From positions 86,001 to 150,000 of the forward strand of contig QCLZ01000003.1 of the NCBI GenBank assembly GCA_003214175.1: a DNA stretch of 64,000 nt. The letters run 5' to 3'. Below the pieces are notes generated by a model. The model was not told the origin of the DNA. It was given only the letters and a program-made list of their open reading frames with translations, and made no database searches. Position 1 is the first letter of the stretch. Each line of letters starts with the position of its first letter. The DNA is from Prochlorococcus sp. AG-418-I20 (GTDB taxonomy: Bacteria; Cyanobacteriota; Cyanobacteriia; PCC-6307; Cyanobiaceae). The translations under genes and the position numbers were made by a program. Shown piece after piece: positions 37,998-44,756 of the stretch.

Positions 37998-38100
37998 TTT
38001 TAAATTACCTACAGAGTAGATTAAATACATCAGAAACTCCTCACACACTTTTTTCTGATAACTTTAAAAGTACTCGATCGCAATGTTTGGGTACTTTTTG
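37998..38100 (+). ncRNA. Candidate sRNA carrying the Yfr1 core motif in a hairpin loop
   Basis: ACTCCTCACACACT (38036-38049) is identical over 14 nt to the Yfr1 core. It lies in a hairpin whose 8-bp stem is ATCAGAAA / TTTCTGAT. A terminator follows: a 10-bp stem AAAAGTACTC / GGGTACTTTT-type with a T run (38066-38099). A TATACT -10 box at 37986-37991 predicts a 5' end near 37998 and a ~100-nt RNA. Unlike Yfr1, the core here is in a loop rather than between two hairpins. Confidence 0.65.
38066..38099 (+). terminator. Terminator of the Yfr1-core sRNA candidate
   Basis: AAAAGTAC (38066-38073) pairs with GTACTTTT (38091-38098), extended by a T-G and a C-G pair, with a 15-nt loop and a following T run. 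No protein gene upstream needs it, which supports an RNA gene. Confidence 0.75.
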
Positions 38101-38164
38101 TATTTTTTGTGATGTGACAGTTAAGATAGAGGTCTATTAGGTATTACATATTTTGAATTTAAGT

Positions 38165-38273
38165 GTGATATTAATGTTGTGTGTAGGAGGAATTGATTTA
38201 TTTCAGTGGAAACAAGGAAACACTCGAATTAAATTAATTTTAAAAGATCTCTCTCAGAGGGATCTTTTTTTTT
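38165..38273 (+). ncRNA. Yfr2-family small RNA
   Basis: Two GGAAACA boxes separated by one base (38208-38214 and 38216-38222) are the Yfr2-Yfr5 hallmark. Upstream, GTGTGTAGGAGG (38179-38190) is complementary to the Yfr1 core apart from one bulge, as expected for a Yfr1-binding RNA. A 12-bp terminator (38242-38273) with nine T ends it. The 5' end is uncertain: a TATTAAT box at 38169 would place it near 38180, and other -10-like boxes lie further up. Which of the numbered Yfr2-type RNAs this is cannot be told. Confidence 0.85.
38242..38273 (+). terminator. Terminator of the Yfr2-family RNA
   Basis: AAAAGATC (38242-38249) pairs with GATCTTTT (38261-38268) and continues through T-G, C-G, T-A and C-G pairs to a TCA loop. 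Nine T follow directly. Confidence 0.85.
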
Positions 38274-38401
38274 GGTTGATTAGAAATACATATTTAATAC
38301 TGAATATAAAATACATATGCTTTCTACAAAATTAATGAGATAAGTTATTACAAATTAGTAATTTGATTCGTTAGATTATGAGCTGCTAAATTCCTTTGTT
38401 A

Positions 38402-38785
38402 ATGAAAATACTTTTTTTATCGATTTTAATTTGTTCAAGCTTTTTATTCCCTTCTTCATCATTTGCCTCTCATATAGAGCTAAAACCTTGTGTAGAGATT
38501 ACTCATTGTGTAAGAGAAGAATGGGAGGTTAAGAATATTGAGAAACCTTTTGAAGAGATTAAAAAATTTATAGAAAACACTCCAAGAACTGAGATTGTAG
38601 AAATTGATGGCGATTATCTTCATGCTGAGTCAACCAGTAAATGGATGAAGTATGTAGACGACTTAGAAGTATCCTTTCTACCTGAATCTAACATTTTATC
38701 AATAAGATCAGAATCAAGAGTTGGAGAAAGTGATTTGGGAGTGAATCAAAAAAGAGTTGATTTACTAAAATCGAAAATGTTCTAG
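38402..38785 (+). CDS. Exported DUF1499 protein
   Basis: About 127 aa from ATG 38402 (a TTG at 38396 is an alternative). Signal peptide about residues 1-22, then the DUF1499 pattern: EEIKKFIENTPRTEIVEIDGDYLHAES (near 50-75) and IRSESRVGESDLGVNQKRVD at the end. The family is common in cyanobacteria and chloroplasts and its role is unknown. Predicted to lie in the lumen or periplasm. Confidence 0.82.
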   Translation: MKILFLSILICSSFLFPSSSFASHIELKPCVEITHCVREEWEVKNIEKPFEEIKKFIENTPRTEIVEIDGDYLHAESTSKWMKYVDDLEVSFLPESNILSIRSESRVGESDLGVNQKRVDLLKSKMF

Positions 38786-38923
38786 GATCAAAAGTTGAAT
38801 CATCTATTTTAAATTATTGTTTTTTGTGTAACTTTTCCATTTTCAAAAAAATTTCTCAGATAAAAAAGTGATAATAATCATCATGCATTGATAATGGTAA
38901 ATTTATTAGATTTTCTCTAAAAG

Positions 38924-39208
38924 ATGATCATTAATCTTATATATCTTTTTTTATGTAGCTTCGTTTTTATCTGGTTTTACATAAACATTAAAAAATATGG
39001 TCTTAAATGGATAATTAAAGGTCTTTTGCAAATCGTAATATTGATATTATTCATTGGAGGGTTTTTCAAAATATTTTTAACCTTACCCCCTAATTTATTT
39101 AAAAAAATAATTTTTCTAATTACTTATATATGGTGCACTGTTGGAATAAATGTAAATTTCATGATCCCTTTGATTGATTTAATTGATCAAAAAATAGTGA
39201 AAAAATAA
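38924..39208 (+). CDS. Small three-helix membrane protein, unknown function
   Basis: 94 aa, largely hydrophobic, with helices at about residues 3-21, 34-53 and 62-82 separated by short basic loops. The ATG start follows a purine-rich stretch. Family not recognised. Confidence 0.55.
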   Translation: MIINLIYLFLCSFVFIWFYINIKKYGLKWIIKGLLQIVILILFIGGFFKIFLTLPPNLFKKIIFLITYIWCTVGINVNFMIPLIDLIDQKIVKK

Positions 39209-39253
39209 ACTAAAATTTACCTTAATTCTTAGTAAAAAAATAAATCTATTTCC

Positions 39254-39394
39254 TTAATATTCAATAATAAAATTAAAAAGATTTACCTTTTTTACTTTAG
39301 AAAGTCTTTTTCTTGTATACCTAGTTTTTAATGCCAAATCAGACATTATATATATTCCAAATATAAGAATGATTATTCCAATAAAGTATTTCAT
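39254..39394 (-). CDS. Small single-helix membrane protein
   Basis: 46 aa. N-terminal hydrophobic helix (MKYFIGIIILIFGIYIM, residues 1-17) followed by a basic tail (KTRYTRKRLSKVKK). Positively charged tail suggests the C-terminus is cytoplasmic. The gene lies 29 bp upstream of the OsmC-family gene's stop side, on the same strand. Family not recognised. Confidence 0.45.
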   Translation of the reverse strand: MKYFIGIIILIFGIYIMSDLALKTRYTRKRLSKVKKVNLFNFIIEY

Positions 39395-39423
39395 TATTTT
39401 TATGTAATTACTATGTTTGAGAT

Positions 39424-39831
39424 TTATTCATGATGCCAATTTATTTTAATATCTATTTCTTGAGATAAATTTCTTGTAACTGGACAATCTTCGGAAGCCT
39501 TTTTTAAAAAATCAATAATTTTTTTAGAAATGCGCTCTGGCATAAAAATATCTATTTTTAGTTCTTTTATCTTCCTCTCGCTATTTTGTGTCATTGCTTT
39601 TTCTATATTTAAATATATCCCTTCCAAATCAAATCCTTGCGAGTTAGCTTTGATTGCCATAATGGTTAGCAGGCAAGTACCAAGAGATGTTGCTAATAAA
39701 TCAGTTGGGGAAAAACTTTCACCTTTACCGCAGTGATCTAAAGGTGCATCAGTTATAATAAGGCTTCCAGATTGTAAATGAATAGCCTCACAGTTTAAAT
39801 TTCCTAAATAAGAACATTTAACTTTAGTCAT
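39424..39831 (-). CDS. OsmC/Ohr-family protein
   Basis: 135 aa. The core contains SPTDLLATSLGTCLLT (near residues 41-56), including the first Cys, and DCPVTRNLSQ (near 115) with the second. These two Cys act in thiol-dependent peroxide reduction in the OsmC/Ohr family. It probably protects against organic hydroperoxides in the cytoplasm. Confidence 0.85.
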   Translation of the reverse strand: MTKVKCSYLGNLNCEAIHLQSGSLIITDAPLDHCGKGESFSPTDLLATSLGTCLLTIMAIKANSQGFDLEGIYLNIEKAMTQNSERKIKELKIDIFMPERISKKIIDFLKKASEDCPVTRNLSQEIDIKINWHHE

Positions 39832-39958
39832 TTTAAAAAATTAAATTAGGAAAATATTATTAATAAAAAAATATGGAACATATAATGATTGTTGATGAGA
39901 AATTTTTTATTTGCATATTAGTAGAGTATTAAGGAAATTCATAATCCAAGTTTTGAAA

Positions 39959-40201
39959 TCAGTTTTTATATCCATATTCCTCTAAGCAATATTCAATTAA
40001 TTCAATAGATTTATTAAGAGTTCTTTCGTTTTTGTTTTCTAGATCGAAGCAATCATTTAAAAGACGTATAGATTCATTTAAGAATGATTCTTCTTTATTT
40101 TTTAAATCTTTAACTTGATTTATATAAATTAATTGTTTAATCCCAATAAAGAAAAATATGATTATTGATATTGTAAAAATTGCTATTTTAACTTTATTCA
40201 T
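39959..40201 (-). CDS. Membrane-anchored small protein, unknown function
   Basis: 80 aa. N-terminal anchor (about residues 5-26), then a predicted coiled-coil helix rich in Glu, Asn and Leu with one Cys in each of two similar segments (ESIRLLNDCFDLEN and KSIELIEYCLEEYG), an internal repeat. Family not recognised. Confidence 0.5.
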   Translation of the reverse strand: MNKVKIAIFTISIIIFFFIGIKQLIYINQVKDLKNKEESFLNESIRLLNDCFDLENKNERTLNKSIELIEYCLEEYGYKN

Positions 40202-40265
40202 ATAATTAGTTATTACAAATATCTTAATTTATTTAATATCTAAAAACTTTAGATTGCAAATAGAA

Positions 40266-40367
40266 CTAAGTAATTACATATGTCGCTGCTGTTATTGCAA
40301 TTGCAGTAATTGAAATGAAGATGTAAGGAACAACCTTTAAAGGTATATATAGATTATTTTTTGACAT
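40266..40367 (-). CDS. 33-aa membrane peptide
   Basis: 33 aa: a polar N-terminus (MSKNNLYIPLK) and one Ala/Ile-rich membrane helix (about residues 13-32). The length and architecture are those of small thylakoid-complex subunits, but no such family was recognised. An sRNA called Yfr6 is known to contain a 33-codon ORF in Prochlorococcus; identity with this ORF is only a guess. Confidence 0.5.
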   Translation of the reverse strand: MSKNNLYIPLKVVPYIFISITAIAITAATYVIT

Positions 40368-40483
40368 AACTAGAGCCTTTAAACAAATTCTTACATTCCC
40401 TTTAAACTTTGAAAGTCTTCAATTATACAAACTAATTTTCTTTGCAAAAATTAAATCCTTTTAAAAGATTAACAAATTTATAT

Positions 40484-40690
40484 TCATTGAATTTTCATTA
40501 AATAGAGTATTTCTAAATCCTGTCTTGAGTCCGATATTTTTCTTTTTAAGAAGATTAATTCTTCTTGGCTCATTTTTGATTCTTTTATCATCAATTCCGC
40601 TTGTTCAATAGCATGTTCTATATTTCTAATTTTAATTTCTCTTATTGAGGGATCATATTTACATGCTTTTTTAGTATTCGCATCTAACAT
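40484..40690 (-). CDS. Small helical protein, unknown function
   Basis: 68 aa, soluble, with a long amphipathic heptad-like helix (about residues 20-65, EIKIRNIEHAIEQAELMIK) and one Cys near the N-terminus. Likely coiled coil. Family not recognised. Confidence 0.5.
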   Translation of the reverse strand: MLDANTKKACKYDPSIREIKIRNIEHAIEQAELMIKESKMSQEELIFLKRKISDSRQDLEILYLMKIQ

Positions 40691-40772
40691 GTGTACGAAA
40701 AATAACCTTGAATATAATCTAAATCAAAACTTCATTATGCTACAACCGCAAATTTAATTAAAATAAATTACT

Positions 40773-40834
40773 ATGATAACAAGAACTTTAACCTTAGCTA
40801 ACCCTCTCTTCAATTGATCGAGTGGGTTTTTTTT
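40773..40834 (+). promoter_or_regulatory. 14-codon ORF running into a terminator hairpin
   Basis: ATG at 40773 opens a 14-codon ORF whose last codons form the 5' arm of a terminator (AACCC-T-CTC / GAG-T-GGGTT, 40800-40828) followed by eight T; the stop codon lies in the loop. This arrangement is typical of attenuators or short sRNAs. A TATACT box at 40844-40849 then appears to start the downstream gene independently. Confidence 0.4.
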
Positions 40835-40868
40835 ATGGTGTAATATACTCCTAGCATTTATTATTAAT

Positions 40869-41243
40869 TTGGAAGATTCAAAACTTAATCCTGAGGAAAA
40901 TAATTCAATCGAATCGTCCCCCAATTTGAATGAAGACAATAAAGATCTTAATGAGGGGAATAAAAAAGAAGAAAATGTTAAGGCATTTACAGAATTTCTA
41001 GAGAAAGCAAGTAATCAAGATTCTTCAGAAGAAAAAGTAAAACTTGATTCTGAGCAACAAAAACTAAAAATTGACAAATCACTTTTTAAAAGATTTCTTA
41101 ATAATGGATTTGATGGCATTTCAACTAATCCAAACTATAAAATGTTGGCATTATTAATAGTCCTTTTAATTAATCTGTCTCTATTTTTTGTAATTGGCAA
41201 TATAGGTAAAGCGTTTTTAAGAAATGCAGGAATTATGGGTTAA
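40869..41243 (+). CDS. Tail-anchored acidic protein, unknown function
   Basis: 124 aa from TTG. The first ~75 residues are low-complexity and rich in Glu, Asp, Asn and Ser; a C-terminal membrane helix (about 93-113) ends the protein. The predicted 5' leader is very short because a TATACT box lies only ~20 bp ahead of the start. Family not recognised. Confidence 0.55.
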   Translation: MEDSKLNPEENNSIESSPNLNEDNKDLNEGNKKEENVKAFTEFLEKASNQDSSEEKVKLDSEQQKLKIDKSLFKRFLNNGFDGISTNPNYKMLALLIVLLINLSLFFVIGNIGKAFLRNAGIMG

Positions 41244-41338
41244 AAATTATTTATTTCTTTTTGGATATTCATCTTTACAATTTTGATTCTTCAAATGAAA
41301 CTGTGATATTTTCTTGTCAAATTAATATTTAAAAAAAT

Positions 41339-41500
41339 TTGGATAATAAAGAGCCAGAAAATCCAGTAGTTTATCTTTCTAATTTAGTCAAGAAATTAGA
41401 TGTAAAAAACAGAAATGGTTTAGTAGCCTTAGCAATAGTAAACCTTTTAGTGATTCTTTTATTTAAATTTTATTTGAAAGGATCTGGATTATTATCTTGA
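41339..41500 (+). CDS. Small tail-anchored protein
   Basis: 53 aa from TTG. A soluble N-terminus (VVYLSNLVKKLDVKNRNGLV) leads into one membrane helix at about residues 29-46. Its plan matches that of the preceding gene: soluble head, C-terminal helix. Family not recognised. Confidence 0.5.
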   Translation: MDNKEPENPVVYLSNLVKKLDVKNRNGLVALAIVNLLVILLFKFYLKGSGLLS

Positions 41501-41534
41501 ATTTAACTGCTGGTAGTATTATTAAGTGTTTTAA

Positions 41535-42305
41535 TTAATCATTAGAGATTGAATTTGAATTCAACAAGGAAATTGAAGGCCTAATATAAATAAAAATAGA
41601 CCCATACATATCCTGCATAATTCTCATTTCATCGTCTAAAAATATAATTGAAACCTGGCAATTTGGCGATTCTTTATTCCAAGGTAACTTATTCCATACC
41701 TCTTTAACTGGATACCATCTATCCATAAGTAATTTACTAAATAATGGAATCTTATTAAGTCCATCAACTTTGGAAACTTTTGTCTTTTGTAAGTTCATAT
41801 CAAGTAAATTATTTCTTAAAACTAAATCACTTGCTAGGGTTATTACTCTTCCACCAAAAGTAGGCAATAGTTTGAACCAACCTAAGATAGGAATAGTTGT
41901 AAGCCCAAATATTGTAGTGTCAAAAGTAGATATAAATTCTTTTTTTTCAAAATCAATCTTTTGAGCAATTCTCCCAATAGTTGATATGCCAAAGGATCCT
42001 ACTTGCAATTGATGTAACTTAAAAAAAAGATTACTTTTAAATTCATCATTTAATGCCTTTTCAATAGCAAGGAAGAAAGGAGAACTTCGAAATAATTCAA
42101 CATTAGAGAAAATCAATTCCCACTCTCCAGACAATAGTTTTTCTGATATTTCAAAACTACAGTCTTTAAGAGCATCAATCAATTCATCCATTTCATTAGC
42201 TTTTTCCTCATACATAGGAGAAATTAATTTATTTAATCTTTGCCCTCTATCTGTAACAGCAGCTATTTTATATATATTTGACTTTATCTCTCCAATTTCT
42301 TTCAT
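41535..42305 (-). CDS. PAP/fibrillin-family protein
   Basis: 256 aa. The N-terminal AAVTDRGQRLNKLISPMYEEKANEMDEL segment and the SGEWELIFSNVELFRSSPFF motif (near residues 60-78) are typical of plastid-lipid-associated (fibrillin) proteins. The domain is lipocalin-like and associates with thylakoid lipids or plastoglobule-like material. A decayed relative lies at about 44.76-45.11 kb. Confidence 0.82.
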   Translation of the reverse strand: MKEIGEIKSNIYKIAAVTDRGQRLNKLISPMYEEKANEMDELIDALKDCSFEISEKLLSGEWELIFSNVELFRSSPFFLAIEKALNDEFKSNLFFKLHQLQVGSFGISTIGRIAQKIDFEKKEFISTFDTTIFGLTTIPILGWFKLLPTFGGRVITLASDLVLRNNLLDMNLQKTKVSKVDGLNKIPLFSKLLMDRWYPVKEVWNKLPWNKESPNCQVSIIFLDDEMRIMQDMYGSIFIYIRPSISLLNSNSISND

Positions 42306-42390
42306 AACTCCAACACGAGAAATACTAATTAATCTTAGGAATTTAATTTGATGTTGATGGCAATTTTAATAATGTTGGTAATAAAATCAA

Positions 42391-42573
42391 TTAATATTCT
42401 CCCCACCTTTTACCAATATCAAACCCCCATTCAGTGGTTAATTTAATTACTTCATCATGATTCTTGCATTTTGAAAGGGATAACTTTTTACTAGGATTAT
42501 TTTTTATAAGCTCAGCAATTTGATTAAGTTGCTCTATTTTTTTTAGAAAATTACTTAGATCTTTATCTGACAT
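42391..42573 (-). CDS. Nif11-domain small protein
   Basis: 60 aa. The sequence DLSNFLKKIEQLNQIAEL followed by the LSKCKNHDEVIKLTTEWGFDI segment matches the Nif11 leader-like fold. It lacks a double-Gly cleavage site and a core peptide, so it is not an obvious prochlorosin precursor. No lanthipeptide synthetase gene is nearby. Confidence 0.75.
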   Translation of the reverse strand: MSDKDLSNFLKKIEQLNQIAELIKNNPSKKLSLSKCKNHDEVIKLTTEWGFDIGKRWGEY

Positions 42574-42577
42574 TTAT

Positions 42578-42685
42578 CTAGGAAGTAAATTTTTGATCAT
42601 AAGTAAATATGTAATAAAGAACCCAGGCAACACCAATAATAAGAATTGTAATCATTATATTTACTGACCAAACTACTTCTATCAT
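42578..42685 (-). CDS. 35-aa single-helix membrane peptide
   Basis: 35 aa with one helix (about residues 7-27, including MITILIIGVAWVLYYIF) and a short polar C-terminus. It starts 5 bp before the Nif11 gene's start region on the same strand. Family not recognised. Confidence 0.5.
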   Translation of the reverse strand: MIEVVWSVNIMITILIIGVAWVLYYIFTYDQKFTS

Positions 42686-42809
42686 GTAATTTTTTTATAT
42701 ATTTTTAATATATCCAAAATTTAAATTAAATTAACCGTTAATAATTTAAATCTAGAACAATACACTACTACAACTAGATATATAGAATAGACATAAATAG
42801 TTAAAAATT

Positions 42810-42989
42810 ATGGGAGAAGCTAAGAGAAGGGAAGAGTTAGGCTTACCACCTAGAGAAAAGAAAAAGGAAAAACAAACATCGAAAAATCAACTAAACAAAA
42901 TTTTAAATAAATATCCTTATTTACCTTTCATTTTAGGTTTTTCATTACTAGCAATATTAATTATCGATTTAGTTAATTACTACAAATAG
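42810..42989 (+). CDS. DUF2839-like small membrane protein
   Basis: 59 aa. The opening MGEAKRREELGLPPREKKKE is characteristic of the cyanobacterial DUF2839 family. It is followed by a C-terminal membrane helix (about residues 39-56). The role is unknown. Confidence 0.7.
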   Translation: MGEAKRREELGLPPREKKKEKQTSKNQLNKILNKYPYLPFILGFSLLAILIIDLVNYYK

Positions 42990-43031
42990 ATATATAAAAA
43001 GAGGATACTTTTAGCAGAAAAGAAGATTATC

Positions 43032-43045
43032 TTCGCAATTGCGAA
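43032..43045. promoter_or_regulatory. Perfect 14-bp palindrome
   Basis: TTCGCAATTGCGAA is a perfect palindrome of a G+C content unusual for this gap, 29 bp ahead of the ATG of the next gene. Its position in the promoter or leader suggests an operator or dimeric-protein binding site. Function is inferred only from symmetry. Confidence 0.35.
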
Positions 43046-43074
43046 ATTATTTTTCCATAATAAAAATAAAACTC

Positions 43075-43260
43075 ATGAAACCGATTAACACCTCATACGC
43101 CTTAATTTTAGGGGTACTAACATTGTTTCCAATACCTAATGCAAATGCAGGTGGCTGCAGTTCTCATACTGAGAACAAGGCAGAAATTGAATGCTTGTCT
43201 GATGATAAAAAATGTATAGAAGAGAAAGAAAAAGAATCACTATACAAAGTTGAGGCCTAA
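43075..43260 (+). CDS. Small exported protein, unknown function
   Basis: 61 aa from ATG 43075. A signal peptide (about residues 4-22, ending near NANAGG) precedes a short acidic/basic tail with Cys near residues 27, 40 and 46. An upstream in-frame start (43039) would add an unlikely N-terminus. The stop codon abuts the next start at 43261, so the two are coupled. Confidence 0.6.
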   Translation: MKPINTSYALILGVLTLFPIPNANAGGCSSHTENKAEIECLSDDKKCIEEKEKESLYKVEA

Positions 43261-43563
43261 ATGTTTGATAATCTAGGAACTGCTCTAGTACAGGCATTAG
43301 GCTTCTTTGCTGTTTTTGGTTTTTTTGTATATCAAACTTTATTCGCAGATAGCAAACCCAAAAATTTAAAATCAAATCCTAAAAAAACAAAGGTTTCCGA
43401 CAAAAAGGAATCAATTAAAAAAGAACCTAAAAAAGGCTTATTTAACAGAAAATCTAAACCTGTTGAAGAGAATTTAATAGTCCAAAAAAAGGGATTATTT
43501 GGGAGAAAAAAAGAAGTTATTAAAGAAGAGATTAAACCAAAGAAAAAAGGTTGGTTTAAATAG
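43261..43563 (+). CDS. Membrane-anchored Lys-rich protein with repeated KGLFxRK motifs
   Basis: 100 aa. An N-terminal membrane helix (about residues 8-28) precedes a very basic tail with three related units: KKGLFNRKS, KKGLFGRKKE and KKKGWFK. The tail should be cytoplasmic and could bind nucleic acid or acidic membrane lipid heads. The gene starts immediately after the preceding stop. Family not recognised. Confidence 0.6.
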   Translation: MFDNLGTALVQALGFFAVFGFFVYQTLFADSKPKNLKSNPKKTKVSDKKESIKKEPKKGLFNRKSKPVEENLIVQKKGLFGRKKEVIKEEIKPKKKGWFK

Positions 43564-43649
43564 ATAAAGGTACTTAAACACTTTTTTGATATCTTTTATA
43601 CAAAAAATTTTTTTATTAACTTTATAATTTACAGAAGATAACTTTCAAA

Positions 43650-43784
43650 ATGAATCATAGAGAAATCACAAAAAAATATAGCGAGTTACTTAACAAGGCT
43701 GAGTTTGCTAATGGCCGTAAGGAAGTTGTAGGTCTTTTAAAAAAAGCTGCAAAATTGAAATCTCAGATTGAAATCAATTATTAG
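43650..43784 (+). CDS. Small soluble protein, unknown function
   Basis: 44 aa, helical and basic (EITKKYSELLNKAEFANGRKE). It starts with ATG and ends ~86 bp before the next small gene. Similar in length and charge to cyanobacterial small regulators. Family not recognised. Confidence 0.5.
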   Translation: MNHREITKKYSELLNKAEFANGRKEVVGLLKKAAKLKSQIEINY

Positions 43785-43869
43785 ATCTTAAAATTAGTTT
43801 AATTCTAAATGTAAAAAATATTTTTAAATAAGTTTTTACATGAGATAATCTGCATAGATTATTTTTCTT

Positions 43870-44049
43870 ATGAATAAAAAAGGTTATACAACCGAAAGCG
43901 GTGGTAGACAGAATGGTTTTGCAATTGAACCAGAAATTAACCCCATATCAGAAGGTGAATCAAAGAAATCCATATTTTTATTTATTGGAATATTATTACC
44001 TTTTCTAATAGGCGGTTTTTATTATTTAAGGACTCTGAATATATTCTGA
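43870..44049 (+). CDS. Small membrane protein with HLIP-like N-terminal motif
   Basis: 59 aa. The segment GGRQNGFAIEPEI (residues 11-23) resembles the stretch preceding the helix in high-light-inducible (HLIP/SCP) proteins, and a membrane helix follows at about 33-52. However, the chlorophyll-binding ExxN...R motif of the helix is missing, so it is not a true HLIP. Function unknown. Confidence 0.55.
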   Translation: MNKKGYTTESGGRQNGFAIEPEINPISEGESKKSIFLFIGILLPFLIGGFYYLRTLNIF

Positions 44050-44053
44050 TATT

Positions 44054-44233
44054 TTATAAGCCATTTTTAGCAATATATTCTTCTGAACTAACTATATCTT
44101 GCATTAAGCCCTCTGATGATGGATTAAATCCATTTTGTTCTAAAAATGACTTAACCTTTTCAAACTTTTGCTGAATTTTTTTTGTATAGGGAGTAGTCAT
44201 CAAATAATCATCTTTTTCTGTTGAATAGTTCAT
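44054..44233 (-). CDS. Small soluble protein, unknown function
   Basis: 59 aa, helical, charged and without membrane segments (KKIQQKFEKVKSFLEQNGFN). Its stop is 4 bp from that of the convergent preceding gene. Family not recognised. Confidence 0.5.
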   Translation of the reverse strand: MNYSTEKDDYLMTTPYTKKIQQKFEKVKSFLEQNGFNPSSEGLMQDIVSSEEYIAKNGL

Positions 44234-44369
44234 CTGATTATCAAATTGGTTTTATAGTCAAATTTTGCAAAATGTCCAATTAGTGGTGAAGTTATAAATA
44301 ATACATAAATAGTTTAATAGTAATAAATACTTATAATAAGCTTTTCGGCGAACATTATTGTTTTAATTT

Positions 44370-44657
44370 TTAAAGAGTACTTATAGTAACAAGTTCCATT
44401 AGATCTCTGGACTGCAGATATTTTTGAAATACTTCAGAATAGAATGCTTTTTTTGCAGCAAATTTTGATTCGAATTCTATTACTAATCCAAGATGGCCTC
44501 CATCCCATTCGTTTGAATTTGATTCTTGTATTAAATCTCTCTTTACTATTACTCCTCCAACCGATTTAATCCAAGGCAAAACTGTTCTTATATATTCCAG
44601 AAATAAATCAACATTTGGAATTGAAATTTTCTTTAGCCAATAGCTCTTTGTCATCAA
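44370..44657 (-). CDS. DUF1330-like dimeric alpha+beta barrel protein
   Basis: 95 aa (94 from the second Met). The ferredoxin-like pattern SYWLKKISIPNVDLFLEYIR, VGGVIVKRDLI and FESKFAAKKAFYSEVFQKYL resembles DUF1330. Members of this superfamily are often small monooxygenase-like or unknown. Stand-alone gene. Confidence 0.65.
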   Translation of the reverse strand: MMTKSYWLKKISIPNVDLFLEYIRTVLPWIKSVGGVIVKRDLIQESNSNEWDGGHLGLVIEFESKFAAKKAFYSEVFQKYLQSRDLMELVTISTL

Positions 44658-44756
44658 ATCAACATATTCTGGATAGAATATAGCATATGAAGTTGGGTAT
44701 CTATCCTTAGCTTTATCCTCAGGGTTTATTAAATTGAATTAGGAGATCAATGATTA

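Larger units (their letters stand above)
37703..38401. other. RNA-rich 700-bp gap
   Basis: No ordinary protein gene fits here. The gap holds a possibly decayed small ORF (37796-37915, minus), then two adjacent plus-strand regulatory RNA candidates: a hairpin presenting the Yfr1 core (about 37998-38100) and a Yfr2-family RNA (about 38165-38273), each with its own terminator. Confidence 0.7.

Noticed and set aside
38153-38335. 60-codon open frame overlapping the Yfr2-family RNA
   Set aside because: It runs through the RNA's conserved boxes and terminator and has no coding features; the RNA explains the constraint better.
38870-38884. TGATAATAATCATCA as a second Fur/Zur site
   Set aside because: The symmetry is imperfect and TGAT/ATCA pairs arise often in this A+T-rich DNA; the gene downstream has no known metal role.
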